Notes under the pieces: generated by a model
Told to the model about the DNA's origin: nothing
Database searches by the model: none
The model's input: only the letters and a program-made list of their open reading frames with translations
Shown: one piece after another, positions 11,145 through 25,387 of the stretch
How positions within the stretch are numbered: the first letter of the stretch is position 1
Layout: every line of letters starts with the position of its first letter
Made by a program: the position numbers and the translations under genes
Origin: Neocallimastix lanati (nom. inval.)
Taxonomy: Eukaryota; Neocallimastigomycota; Neocallimastigomycetes; Neocallimastigales; Neocallimastigaceae
Assembly: GCA_016946835.1 (NCBI GenBank)
Contig: JACVTC010000007.1
Coordinates: forward strand, 324,001 to 388,000
Reading direction: 5' to 3'
Length of the DNA: 64,000 nucleotides

Positions 11145-13218
11145 ATAACTTTCCTTTAATATTTTATGTTCTTTATTTTATGTCACTTATTCTTCCTCCC
11201 TGAAATCCGAATTTCTAAAAGTATTTTATATATTTGATTTTTTTCATCATTAAAATATTAATGATAGAAGTTTAATAATTATACCTTCTTGAATATCTCG
11301 CAATCAATATGTATTGTTTTCAGATGGATAAACGTCATTTATTTGTATATAACTCATGTTTATTTTTATTGTTTCATTATACCTTACATCATGAAGGTTT
11401 GTACCCATTTCGCTTTAGGAATTACCATTCTATTATATTTCAATTGAATAGTTGAGATATTATATTTGTAAATTATTTTGTATTAGATCTCTGACACATA
11501 GTCTCCTCCATTATTGTTGCTAACATATATATTCACATTTAATATATATATATATTCACATTTGAAATACATATAAATATGAGTTAAAATAACAATACTT
11601 TAAATAATATACTTTGTGATTGAGTATGATTATTTAAATCTTTGTAAGTCATGTATATTATTAAATTTCATTTTGTATATTCATGGGGTGGAAATAGTTT
11701 ATCAAAAAGTTAATTCCTTTACGTATAAATATAACATTACTAACATTATTAATAGCCTAGAATTTTATTTCTTTAAATATCATATTATAATTTCAATTAA
11801 GAGTCTCTCTGGGAGTATGAAGATCTATAGTTTGTTCTTAAATATGCTTAAGAGTGTTTTTCTCTATTAAATTACTATTTTTTATAATTTTTTGAGTTTT
11901 ATCTTACTAGAGACAATTCTCTTCTATTAAATGTTTTTATATTTTTATATGTTTCTTAAATTTTACAATCTTGATCATTTCAAATGTTCAGTTTTATTAG
12001 TCTTCCTTAAATTTACATAATGGGCAATTTTTATCATAATTTAAATTTCTAATTTATTTTTCTTTGACATAGTATTGTGTCGGGCAAACGATTCTTTTGC
12101 TAAGAAAAATTTTAAGAATCATATGAGACTATTAATCTATTAACAGTCAGGAATTTAGGGTTTATAATTATGTCAACTTTACCACTATAGTTTAAGATAA
12201 AGAGTTTTTTAATTATTCTAAATTAAATGCTTTTATACAATTGCATTGTAGCTTGTTCATTGTTTATATTACAATATGCTTCAATACATCATATATTTCA
12301 ATATTTTTTTCAATTACTATTTTATTATTATTTTTAATTACTTTTTGATAACTTTTAATTATATTTTATTTTTATTTTTTTTTATTTCAATATTAGTTTA
12401 ATTATTACTATATTTTTTTGTTATTAATTACATTTTTATTTGTAATATCAAATATATATTCTCTTTATTTATTAATTGTAAATGATTTAAATTTCAAATA
12501 AATTACAAATACTTGTTAAATATTAAATATTTCATTTAATTATCTTTATTATTATCATTATTATTAATAAACTATTAATATTTAATCACTTTTATAGTTT
12601 TTTTCATAATAAATAAAGTTATGTCTTTTAAATAAAATTAAAAAAATTTTTTTAAAAAAAAAGGGTTTCTAATAAAGTAATTTTTGTTGTTTAAATTAAA
12701 ATATTTATTATTTCGAATAGCTTATACAATTATTCCACTAAAAAACAGATAATAACCATTTTTTGATTTTAAATCAATATTAAAATTCTATTAATAATAA
12801 TTATATGAATATTTATATATATATTTATCAAAAATGAAAAATATGCCTTTTCACATATTTGGTTCAACCTTTGAAATAATGATAAATTATAATTATATAA
12901 AAAAGTTAAGTAAATTCCTTTTTTAAAAATTTATGACATTCAAACATTATTGAATATAACTCATACAATGAAAAATTTCTATCAAAAGATTGGTCAATTC
13001 TAATAGCATTAATTAAAATTTAAAGGGAATCTATAATGAATTTAGTTAACTGATACTCAATTTTAAATTTTAATATATAATAAAGAAGTGGTACTAAATA
13101 AAGATGATAATATATCCATAAGATGGTTAATCTAGTAAATAAATATTAGCGTCTCTAAAATAACCATTGATTTTTCTTTTTAAAAAAAAAACTTTTACAA
13201 TCTAAATATGGTAACTGT

Positions 13219-13255
<37 letters not shown>

Positions 13256-13542
13256 AAATCAATTTATGAAAAATGTAGTTATGGAATATGATACTATCTT
13301 AAAATACTTTTATAAAATGAGCTTATAATTTATTTATATTGAATTTTAACATTTTTATAGAATTACTATTACTATGAAATTTTTTGGTTATGATTACTTT
13401 AAAACTACAATTATACTAATTTAAATTAACATATAATTAATTTATTAAATTTTTATTCTAAATTTTTTATGTCATTTTTATTTAATATAATAACATTTTC
13501 TTTTAAAAAATATTAAGATATTATTCTCAATAATATATGAAA
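11145..13542. other. Spacer with decayed, formerly coding-like DNA then pure AT
   Basis: Bases 11150-12290 have more G and C than ordinary spacer and short interrupted frames (for example 11616-11870). They may be the rotted pol or 3' LTR of the gag element upstream, but no conserved motif was found. From 12300 to 13542 the sequence is A/T only, with a poly(A) run of about 35 at 13219-13253. Confidence 0.4.
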
Positions 13543-16500
13543 TTATAAATACATGAGTTCTGTTAATTTTAACCACGTAATTAAAATATATTCTCTACAA
13601 ATTCCATCTCTATTTATAATTTTTGTCTCAATTGTTTTATTTAATTCTAAATTATATGAAATAATAGGTGACCATTTCAATTGCTTTATGGCATCTAAAT
13701 CATATTCATCCTTAGAAATATAGTTTTTACCTTTTTTCGATAATATAGTAATGTACCATGCATAGTTGGTTCTATAAAATAAAAATTTATCAGAGAAGGT
13801 ACAATAAAAATATGATTTTTTTACAATTTCTAAATCTTTAAGTTTTTTCTCCTTTATCTTTTCCTCATTTATTATTTTAGTTTCTAATTTATTGACATAA
13901 TGGGATGATAATTTTAATTGTAAACCATAGTTATTCAGTATTTTCATTTCTGTTTCTGAAAGTAATTTTGCTGATTTTCTGGATTTTTCCATTCCATATA
14001 TATTTATATTATTGAAGGAGGTTCGAATAGCAAATTCTACCTCGCTATATTTCACTGCAATGTTAACACTATTTATTTCAGTCTTCTCTTCACTCTTCAT
14101 TTCTTTTGATTTATTATTTCTTTTACTATTTTTATCACAATTATTATTTTTATTAAATAGTTTTGATTTATGGATACCAACAACTTCATAATTCTTATTC
14201 AAAAGAGGAGAACCAGAGGCTCCATCATTAGTCATCACTTCATGAACATAATTAAAACTTTTGATATCTATAATATTTCCATGTGCAAAAGAATATTGCG
14301 CTTTAGCATACTGATAAATTAACACAGATTCGTTAACTGCTACATCTTTTTCACAAGGATGAAGAAATATGGGATCAATTTCCTTAATAGTTTTGATATT
14401 TATTTCAATGAAAGTTACATCAATTAATTCTGAAGTAAAAACAAAATTTTCATCATTTATTTCAATTTTTATACTTTCTTTTTCATTATTAGGCATATAA
14501 ATATTGAAGAATTTATTGGATTTAAGTCTACTTTCATCTAATACATGATTATTGGTCATTAAACCACACATTGATTTTTCTTTTGATGGAACAGGAATTT
14601 CAATAAAAAATCCAGTACCCACAATATTATCAATTCGTATTTCGCAAATTGAACGATTAATTTTATCAATAAACTTATTTATTGTTAATGGAACTTTTTC
14701 ATATGAAACTTTATTTTCTTCATGTTCATAATACTCTTCATTCTCACTTTCATTTTTTCATAATAATAATTTATACATATTATTATTATATTATTATATA
14801 TAAATAGTTTTATATGTTATTATAAATTATTATAAAATATAAATATATATATATATATTATAAAAAAAATAATATAAAAAATTATGTTAAAACTATATGT
14901 ATGTATATATTAAATATTTTTCATTATGTAACTTAAATAATACTATTTTTAATAAAAAAAAAGATATTTAAAAATTCATAATTTTTTTTTATTTATATAA
15001 AATAAATGCATTTTTTATTATTTTTAATTAAACTAATTATTGGATTTATTGTTAATGATAAAAGTATTTCTATTTATAAAAATTAAATATTATTTTTTAA
15101 TAATATAAAATCAAACCTCTCTGGTTCATCATCATCAACTTCTATCCCTTCTAAAAATATATAAATATATATGTTATTTTTAAATTCTTATATTGTGTAT
15201 AAATTAATTAATAAATTATATGTAATAATTAAAAAATAATTTATTTTACCTTTTAAGTATTTTGTTATTTTATTATCATTTAACTCTTCAACTATTTCCA
15301 TTGGAGTATATGAAAATGAATTTTCTACATTTGACAATTTATGATTTTTAGAAACTAGTAATTTTGTGATTTCAAAATTTTTTAAGTAACATGCAATATG
15401 TAAAGGCAAATTATTTTTTGGATCAAAAATTTCAATGATAGCACCATGATTAACGAGATGATCCACTAAATCTTTATTATTAAAATAACATGCCACTAAT
15501 AGTGGGTTGATACCATAATCGGATTTCATATTGATATTTAGTTTATCATTTGTTAATAAATATTCTACTAATTCAATATTATTTTTTTTACAAGCAATTA
15601 TTAAGGGGGTATCACCATATTTATTTTTTTCATTAATGTCATTTTTATTGTCATTTAATAATTTTTTCACTTCATTGATGTTACCTTTTTTACATTCTAG
15701 AGTTAACAGAGTATCATTTCTATTATTTTCTCTTTCCATTTTCACTTCTTCCATAATTTTTTTCCTTTTCATTATAAGTTTTCTTTTTTCTTCTTCTTCA
15801 TTTTCACTAGATTCAATAAATCTTTTCAAAAAATAATTATTTTCACTAAATATGATTTCAATTATATTTTTAGTTTTATAGAGGTAGATTAAACCTTTGA
15901 ATTTACTATTTACTTCTGAAATACTCTTTAAATGAACATAATACACGTTTTTGGAAATAACTTTTTCAATATCATTTTCATTGAGTAACAATTTTATGCT
16001 ATTATTTTTGGCATAGTTTACTAGCATTTTAAAAATTTCAAAATTATTATTATCCATAACTCCAAATATTGGAGTATATCCATCTTCATTTTTATCATTA
16101 ATTTCTAATATATGATTATTTCTGGTAGCATAGTCCATTAATAATTTAACGATTTCAATATCATTTAAAATAACAGCTTTTAAGAGGGGATAATTTTCAT
16201 TTTTATCCTTTTCATTAATATTCAATATAATATTACTATTATTGTTGGCATAATTTATTAACAATTTAACAATTTCAATATTTTTATAATCAACAGCTTT
16301 TAAAAGTGGGGACCATCCATTTCCTATTTTTTTATTAATATTTAATTCAATGTTATGACTATTAGCATAGTTGATCAATAGTTTAACAATTTCAATATCA
16401 TTTAAAACAATGGCTTTTAGAACGGGATAATTAATATTTTTATTTTGTTCATTTATTTTCAAAACAATATTATTTTTATTGGCGTAATTCATAAGTAATA

Positions 16501-19500
16501 TAACCATTTTAATGCTATTGTTATCAGTGGCTGTTAGGAGTGGATAATTTCCATCTTTATTTTTTTCATTAATATCCAAAACAATATTATTTTTATTGGC
16601 ATAATCGATTAATAATTCCACCATTTCAATATTATTTTTATATATAGATTCCAAAATAGGATTATTTCCATTGATATCTTTTTCATTTATTTTCAAAATT
16701 ATATTATTTTTATTGGCATATTTGATTAATAGTTTAATGATTTCAATATCGTTTAAACTAATGGCTTTTAAAAGTGGATAACTTCTATTTTTACCTTTTT
16801 CATTAATACTCAATTTAATATTATTGCTATTGGCATAATCAATTAATAATGAAACCATTTCAATGTTATTCTCATATGTGGCTAATAAAAGTGGATACCA
16901 TCCATCTTCATCTTTTTCATTAATATTCAATATAAAATTTTTTCTATCAACATAGTTAATTAATAATTTAACCATTTCAATATTATTCTTGATGATAGCA
17001 TTTAAAAGTGGATAGCTTCCATTTTTATTTTTTCCTTCAATATATAAGTTGAAATTATTTCTATTGGCATAATCTATCAGTAATTTTACCATTTCAATGT
17101 TATTATTATCCGTTGCAAATAAAACAGGAAAATCTCCATTTTCATTCTCCGTTTTAATATTCAAAATAAATTTATTTCTATTGGCATAACTTATCAGCAG
17201 TTTAACGATTTCAATATTATTATTATCTGTGGCCTTTAGAAGTGGATAAAATCCATTAGTATTTTTTTCATTAATCTTTAAAGTTATATTATTCCTATCG
17301 GCATAATCGATTAATAATTTAATCATTTCAATGTTATCATTTATAGTGGCTTTTAAAAGTGGATTATTTCCATTGATATCTTTCTCGTTTATTTCCAAAA
17401 TAATATCATTTCTTTTAGCATAATCTATCAATAATTTAACGATTTCAATATTATTATTATCAGTGGCTTTTAAAAGTGGATAACTTCCATTTTCATCCTT
17501 TTCATTAATATTCAATTTAATATTATTTTCATTTGCATAATCGATTAATAATTTTACCATGTCAATATTTTTATAATCCACAGCTTTTAAAAGTGGTGAC
17601 CATCCATTTCCTATTTTTTTATTAATATTCAAAATACTATTATTTTTCTTAGCATAATTAATTAATAATTTAACCATTTCAAAATTATTATTGTAAATGG
17701 CATAAAATAATGGATAATTTCCATCTTTATTGCTTTCATTAATATCCAATATAATATTATATATGTTGGCATAATCGATTAATAAGCAAACTATTTCAAT
17801 ATTATTTTTATTGATGGCTTCTAAAAGAGGATAGTTTCTATTAATATCTTTCTCATTGATATTTAAAATAATTTTTACTTTTTCAGCATATTGGACTAAC
17901 AGCGTAACCATTTCAATATCATTTTTATTGATGGCTTTTAAAAACGGATAACATTCATACTTATTTTTTTTATTTATTTCTAAAATAATATTATTTTTAT
18001 TGACATAATCAATCAACAATCTAATTATTTCTATATTATAAATATGAATGGCTTGTAAAAGTGGATACCATCCATCTTTATTTTTTTCATTTATTTTTAG
18101 GATAATATTATTTTTAGTGGCATTCTCTATTAATAAATTAACCATTTCAATATTATTTCTTTCAATAGCACTTAACAGAGGATAATTTCCTAATCTATCT
18201 TTTTCATTAATATCTAATACAATATTATTTTTATTTGCATAATTGATTAATAATTTAACAATTTCAATATTATTACAAAAAGTAGCTCTCAAAAGGGGAT
18301 ATAACTCAAATTTATTTTTTTCATTCATATTCAAAATAATATTATTTCTATCTGTATAATCGATTAATAGTTTAACTGTTTCAATATTATTCATTAAAGT
18401 GGCTGTTATAAAAGGATAGATACCAAAAATTTTTTCATTAATATTTAAAATAATTTTATTTTTATTAGCATTATTTAAAATTTTCGTTACTTTCTCGGTA
18501 TTATCAGTATAAATTGCATTATTAAGTTCTTTTAATTCCTTTCCTATATTTTTTTCATTTTTATTAAATTCATTAAATCTTTTTAAAAAGAAACTATTTT
18601 CATTGAATATTATTTCGATGATATTTTCATTTCTATACAAATAAATTAAATATATGAATTCAGGATTAATTTCTGAGATATCTTTTAGGTGAACATAATC
18701 CTCATTTTTTGAAATAACTTCTTCAATATCCTTTTCATTAATCAATAATTTTATTTTATTTTTATTAGAATATTTCACTAATAGTTTAAACATTTCAAGA
18801 TTATCATTATCCATTGCTCCAAATATGGGGAAGTATCCATCTTTATTTTTTTCATTTATTTCCAGAATAATATTATTTTTTTCGGCATACTCTATTAATA
18901 ATTTAACTATTTCTATATTATAAATACAAATAGCTTGTAAAAGCGGATAATTTTCATCTTTATGTTTTTCATTAATTTGTAAAACAATTTTATTATTATT
19001 AGCATAATATATTAATAATTTAACCATTTCAAAATTATTGTAATCAATAGCTTTTAAAAGTAGATTATTTCCATATTCCATTTTATCATTAATATCTAAT
19101 ATAATATTATTTTTATTGGCATAATCTATCAATAATTTAACTATTTCAATATTATTCGAATAAGTAGCTTGTACCAGTGGATAATTTTTATCATAATCTC
19201 TATCATTTAGTTCTAAAGCAATATTATATCCATTAGCATAGTTTATTAATAATTTAACCATCTCAATATTATTTTTTTTAATGGCGATTAAAAGGGGGTA
19301 TCGTCTATAAGAATCTTTATCGTTAATATCCAAAATAATTTTATTTTTATTAGCATAATCTATTAATAATTTAACCATTTCAATATTATTCTTATCAATA
19401 GCTTTTAAAAGTGGATACAACCCATTATTACTTTTTTCATTAATATCCAATAAAGTATTATTTCTATTTGCATAGTCAATTAATAAATTAACTGTTTTAA

Positions 19501-19690
19501 TATTATCAGCATGAATGGCTTTCAAAAGTAGAAACCATCCATCTTTATCTTTTTCATTTATTTCCAAAATAATATTTTGTTTAATAGCATCATTTAAAAT
19601 ATATTTTATATTTTGAGCACTTCTATCATAAATTGCGTCATTAAGTTCTTTTACTAACTTTTCTTTATCTTTATCATGAGATAATTCCAT
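13543..19690 (-). CDS. Giant ankyrin-repeat protein fused to a trypsin-like serine protease (predicted 1892 aa)
   Basis: Three exons on the minus strand: 19690-15250, 15150-15117 and 14746-13543. Donors are GTAAAA and GTTTGA; acceptors are TTTTTAG and GAAAG. The phases agree (1, then 2) and the joined length of 5679 nt divides by three. Residues 1-330 and about 380-1240 are ankyrin-like units of 39 aa, about 30 in all. Each block ends in a similar spacer (YVHLK.ISE, IIEIIF.EN, FLKRF). A charged coil (1290-1320) and four canonical ankyrin repeats (1325-1478) follow, then an acidic linker. The protease has GTGFFIE, H1559 in TNNHV, D1601 in DVTFIE and S1669 in GASGSPL, an apparently intact triad. 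A tail of about 160 aa follows. The protease exon has no ATG before its catalytic histidine region, which supports fusion. No signal peptide is seen, so it is probably cytosolic. Two separate genes is the alternative. Confidence 0.7.
15960..19640 (-). repeat. 117-bp (39-codon) tandem repeats inside the ankyrin gene
   Basis: The unit encodes NNIEMVKLLIDYANKNNI followed by an INEKDKDGxYPLLKA-type loop and recurs every 117 bp. Copies are similar enough in DNA to permit unequal crossing-over, so copy number may vary between strains. The unit is six residues longer than a canonical 33-aa ankyrin repeat. Confidence 0.85.
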
Positions 19691-19784
19691 GATTTATTGA
19701 ATATTTTTTATTGATAAAACTTTTATATACTAAATAAAAAAATTTCATTATATAAAAATTTTAATGATATTTTTAAATTTTCAT

Positions 19785-19816
<32 letters not shown>

Positions 19817-20067
19817 TATAATTTTTTAAATTAATAAAATATTATATATAAATTTTCTTTTTTTAAAATTAAAATTTATAATGCTATTAAAACTAAAAAA
19901 AGATTGAATTCGAAATCACCATTTTTATTATTTTCATCATTTTAATAATAAAAAAATTTAAAATTATATATATATATATTATTACAAATTCATATATAAA
20001 CATTTTATATAAATAATTTAAATTTAATTCTTTTTTTATATGAAAAATAATTTAACAAAGATTTAAC

Positions 20068-20101
<34 letters not shown>

Positions 20102-20769
20102 GTATTATATTCTGAAAGTTTAACTTTTTTAAATAAATAATCTAATATTTTTTTTTATATATTTAATTTTTTGAAAATTTTTAAAATTTTAAGAATATTT
20201 TCTATAATTATTAATTTATCTTAAAGCTATCATAAATCTTTTTTATAAATATAATTTTTTTTTTTTTTTTTTTGAATTGTTATAAAACTTTAGCATTTAT
20301 AATAATAATATTAAGCTTAAACATTGTATTTTTATATTTTTATTATTTATATAATAATTTTATTATGTATTGATTTAATATTACAGACTTATTGAATGAC
20401 TTATTTGAAGGATTTTTTTTTATTTTGATAAATATGGAGTTATTCCTTTTCATTTTTGAAGGATGTATAATTAATGTTAAGTATTAGAGTCATCATTATT
20501 TTTATTTAATATATTTTTATTGAGCATTATAATTTTATTTTATACTGGGAGACTTCATATTCCTTTTATTTAATTTAAGTATTCTTTGGAATCTTCATTT
20601 TCGAAGCAATGTTAATTGGTGTAAGTTTATCTTATATAATTTACACAAAAAATTCATGCTGTGTAAATTATATGACGGTTAAAGTAGTTATTTAACTACT
20701 ATATTTATTTAAGTATATTTTTGAATTTTTGATTTAATTTTATCTTGTGCAATGTCTTAGATACCTTTT
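19691..20769. other. Upstream region of the ankyrin-protease gene
   Basis: A/T spacer with poly(A) runs near 19787-19809 and 20069-20092. From about 20370 the composition becomes slightly richer, leading into the retrotransposon relic. No gene recognised. Confidence 0.5.
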
Positions 20770-21440
20770 TAATACAAATAAAATTCTTTAGTTCCTTCTT
20801 TATAATTAATAATGGAATTAATTAAAGGAATAACATATGAATTATTATTATTAACAAATTTCTGTAATCCTTTTAGGACCTTTCTTTGTCATTTGATAAA
20901 TATAATCATTATCAGGATCAATAAATAATCCATATTCTTCTGAATTATTCTTCCAATTAATAAATTGAAGTATGGGTCATCTTTGTTTATAATGAAAAAT
21001 ATTTTTTTATTATTATTAGTAAAAGAATTATTACTATATGTATTTGTAGAGACAATTGTTCTATTTATAATTGTATTCTACTTCTGGATTATTGAATTTT
21101 CTTAATTCACTAGAGGTAATTATATATGCATTGGTACCTGTATCACAATGAATTTTTTTTAATTATTATTTGTATTAATACTATTATTATAGTTTGAATG
21201 ATTATCGTTATAATTATGATTATAATTTCTATTAAAATTATTATAATTTCAAGTATAGTATTGTCCATTGTTATTTTTCTGAGTATCATTTAAAAGTTTT
21301 TATTTTATTAAATGAAGAAGTTTTACTATTAATTTTTTAATTTCAATTAAATTATATATTTACTCCTTTTTGATAGTAATTTTCATAGTTTCTTCTAGGT
21401 TTAATTGTTTGGATTCTAAAAGAGCTTCTAAATAAATAAT
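20770..21440 (-). pseudogene. Retrotransposon aspartic protease relic (gag-pro fragment)
   Basis: Read on the minus strand, the 21440 side starts with gag-like helical sequence (ALLESKQLNLEE), then an N/Y-rich stretch. Next comes KIHCDTGTNAYIITSSEL near 21160-21100, the active-site D-T-G motif of a retropepsin. Further on, DDPYFNLLIGR near 20985-20950 resembles the second retropepsin hallmark (LLIGRD). Frameshifts and stops break it, so it is dead. The family is probably Ty3/Gypsy-type, possibly related to the gag relic near 8691. No reverse transcriptase follows towards 20400. Confidence 0.6.
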
Positions 21441-22083
21441 AATTAAGTAAATTAAAATTTACTTAAATTTTAAATTGAATAAATAATTATTAAAGAATGT
21501 CAATTAATTTATTAAATAATATTTACCTAAATAAAATAAAGTTTAAGTAAACTATTAATAAATGTTTCTTAAAAGATTTTATATGTAATATAAAAATTAT
21601 TAACAATAATAATATTTATATATTATATGTATTTATATATAATTAAAATAAAATTAATTTTAATTATTCCATTAATTATAAAAACTATAACAAAAATAAA
21701 TTTTAAAATTATAATTTATAATATTTTTCAATATTTAAAAAGATATTAATAAATTTCCATATTAATATATTCTATATAATAATTGCAGTCATGGATAAAA
21801 CATCCCAGAATTTGCTTAATCCTGGAATTTTACAGGTGTATTGAATTATTGAATAAAAATAATTTTAACAAGAGAAATAATAGATAATTCAATAATACTT
21901 TGTTAAACTAAATCATTTAATTTATCAGTAAAAAAAATATAATCAGTAAAAAATATATAATCAGTAAAAAAAAAAAAAAAAAAAAAAAAATAATTATTAA
22001 TGAGTATTGTTAAAAATTTTATTAATTTTAATTTTGTGTAACTCTTGAAAAATATTATTTTTTAATTAAATAAAAAAGATTCT

Positions 22084-22436
22084 TATTAATAAATAAATTA
22101 ATAAATAATAGTCATGAATTAATTATAAATAATAAATAAATAATAAATAAATAATAATAAATAAATAATAATAAATAATAAATAATAAATTATGTATTAA
22201 ATGAATAAAAATAAATAATAAATAATAAATAATAAATAATAAATAATAAATAATAAATAATAAATAATAAATAATAAATAATAAATAATAAATAATAAAT
22301 AATAAATAATAAATAATAAATAATAAATAATAAATAATAAATAATAAATAGTAAATAAATAATAAATAATAAATAATAGATAATAAATAATAAGTAATAA
22401 ATAATAAATGATACTGAAAAATAAATAATAAAAATA
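22084..22436. repeat. AATAAATAAT-type simple repeat array
   Basis: Mixed TAAA and TAATAAA units run almost without break for about 350 bp. A TTTA array follows at 22517-22563. Non-coding. Confidence 0.85.
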
Positions 22437-22519
22437 ATGTAATAAATTAAAATATAATTATTTTTATTTATATTAATAATTTATTAATATATTATTTAAT
22501 AATGGTAATTATTTATTTT

Positions 22520-22563
<44 letters not shown>

Positions 22564-23089
22564 TTATTCTTATTCAATTATTAATATGAATTCAAAGGTA
22601 ATCTTGGAATTCTTAAATAATTTTAATATATTTTATTTTAGTATATTATTAAATATTTAATTCAATTATGTAAAATTATTTTAATTACTTTTTACTAATT
22701 AGAATTATCTATTAATTATTATATCAAATTTTAGTTAAATAATTAAGGATCACATGATATTAATTTAATTAACCTAAATTGGAATATATCGTATTATAAA
22801 CATAATATATGATAGTATTAGTATCTAAATAAAAAACTTTAAATGTATCATGTTTTAACTGATTAAACTATAATTAATGTTATAATTAATAATTATAGTT
22901 TTTTAAATCCAATAGTTTAAATATAGGTTTAACATTTAAAAAGACTTTAGGTTTGATTGACAAGGAAAATAATTTAAAAAGAATAATTATAATAGTTTTA
23001 AATTTCATTAAATCTTTTTTTTTATAAATTTAAAATTCAAACTTCCTGATTATAATTATTTTTACTATCCATAATATTTATAGAAGTGA

Positions 23090-23176
23090 TATTTACTTTT
23101 AAAAAATATAATTAATAAATAAATTTTATATATAATATATATAAAATTTATTTCTGACTTTTAAAAGTAAATAATA
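23090..23176. repeat. Imperfect inverted repeat, about 40-bp arms
   Basis: TATTTACTTTTAAAA...AATAAATTTTATATATA on the left mirrors TATATATAAAATTTATT...TTTTAAAAGTAAATA on the right. It is another small foldback structure of the kind scattered through this window. Confidence 0.6.
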
Positions 23177-23329
23177 ATAATAACCCCATATTACAATAAC
23201 AATGAAAAGATAATTTTTATAATATTATTATTGGCCAAAATATAGGGCAAAAAATAGAAAAATTTTTCTTTTTTTCTATTTCTTTTTTTTTCTTTTTCCT
23301 TTCCAATCCCAATTGATTTTTCTTATTGT

Positions 23330-23361
<32 letters not shown>

Positions 23362-24010
23362 GACTTCATAAAGATATAAATAAATTTTTTTATTTCTTGT
23401 TGTTTAAAATATTTGAAAAAAAATATACATTTATTGAAAAAAAAACTAATATTATTTTAATACTAATAATATTATATTAAAGTACTTAATTATAGAACGA
23501 AATTTATTATTTAATTAAAATAATTAAAATAATATTAAAATCAAATTATATTTAATTTTTTAAATAGATTATTGAATCAATTATAAAATAATTAAAAATA
23601 TTAATAATTATTATAGTCATTAAGTCATTAATTCTTAAAAAGTAAAAAAAAAAATTTTAATATATTTATATTATTATTTTTATATTTTTAATTTTTAAAT
23701 TTTTTTTTTCTTATTAAAAAGAAAAAAGAAAAAAAAATAATAATAAAAATAAGTGATAATAAATTTAAAAAATAGTAATATTTTTTTTTTTAATTAAAAA
23801 AAAAAAAAAAAACTACAATAATAGCTTTTTTACCTTTTTTTTCTTAAAATAAAAAGGGAATATAATATATATATTATTATTAAAAAATAAAAAAAAGAAA
23901 AAAAATAATAAGATAATAATAACGAAACATATTATTAATTAATTAATATATAAAATAAAAATTAAAATAAAAATATAAAAAAGTATAAATTACATATAAA
24001 ATATAAAACA

Positions 24011-25331
24011 ATGGCATCTCAAGTTGGAAAGAAAATTTTACGTCAAACGTAATAATAATTTTATTATTGTTAAATTATTTAATAATATATAATATGTATT
24101 CTCTGTTATTGTTACTAAGATATTATAACAAAATATTACAATTAAATAGAAAGAACGTAACAAAAGGATATTCAGAAATTCAAGTAAAAGTTAGAGAAGG
24201 TAAGGAATTTATAAAATTAAATAAAAAAAATTCTGGTTATAATTTTCATTAATAGTATAATTATTAATATTATAATTATCATAATTATTATAATTATTAT
24301 TATTAATTTTTTTAACTATTATATTTATTAATTATTATTAAAAAAAAAAAAAAAAAAAAAAAACTTATTTTACAATTAAAAATAATTAAAAAAATAAAGC
24401 TACTTCAAATGATAGTAATTGCCCATCTAATCAATTATTAATGGAAATAGCTCAAGCTTCAAATAGCCAGTAAAGCATTTTATAATTTTATAATTATTCT
24501 TTGATATTAATAAAAACTGATAATATAATTAATATAATATTTATTTTCTTTAAAATTTAAGAATTCAATTACAAGAAATATTAGAAATCTTAGATAAACG
24601 TATTAACGATAAAGGAAAAAACTGGAGACATGTATTCAAGGTATATTATTATATAAATAGGAAAATATTATATTTATTAAACCATTTTTATAAATAATTT
24701 TATAAAATTTTAAAAATATTTTTTATAATTGTTAAAATTATTGTTTTATTAATATGTAATATCAAATATTTATTATAGGCATTATCCTTACTTGAATATT
24801 TATTATATAATGGTTCAGAATACGTAATATCTTATGCACATGATAATATATATATAATTAGAACATTAAAAGAATTTCAATATATAGATGATCGTGGTAG
24901 AGATTATGGTGCGAATAGTAAGTATAAAGTTAAAATTATATTTTATATTTTAACATAAGTAAATAAATAAATAAATAAATAAATTTATAAATAAAAAAAA
25001 ATATTAATTATAAAATTATTTATTGTTTCTATAAATACAAATAATACTAATAAATTAATTAATAATAATTAATTATTAATATTATTAAATAAAATATCTA
25101 AATAGTCAGACAAAAAAGTAGAGAAATTTACGAATTATTATCAAATGAATCAAAATTAATTGAAATGAGAATTTCAAAAAATAATAGATACGATAATATT
25201 TATAGTTATGGCTTTGACAGTGATGACGGTGCAAGTACAACAAATGAACGTACAAATTATGATACAAGTTATGATAATAGGGAAAGAGAACAAAGAGAAC
25301 GTGATAAACAATTGTAATACAATTAAAATGA

Positions 25332-25387
<56 letters not shown>

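Larger units (their letters stand above)
21441..24010. other. Gene-free AT-rich spacer upstream of epsin
   Basis: Holds several simple repeats (listed separately), an inverted AACTATAATTAAT pair near 22864-22905 and poly(T/A) runs. The last 200 bp before 24011 are A-rich, as 5' UTRs are here. No coding region was recognised. Confidence 0.6.

Noticed and set aside
11616-11870. 84-codon frame in decayed DNA
   Set aside because: No recognisable motif, no splice context; more likely transposon debris.
14620-14622. GTG as start of a separate protease gene
   Set aside because: Eukaryotic genes rarely start at GTG; the frame stays open upstream to 14758 and connects by a phase-matched splice to the ankyrin exons.
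15531-15836. 101-codon plus frame
   Set aside because: Antisense shadow of the C-terminal ankyrin region.
24067-24252. 61-codon frame
   Set aside because: Contains epsin exon 2 plus flanking intron; not an independent gene.
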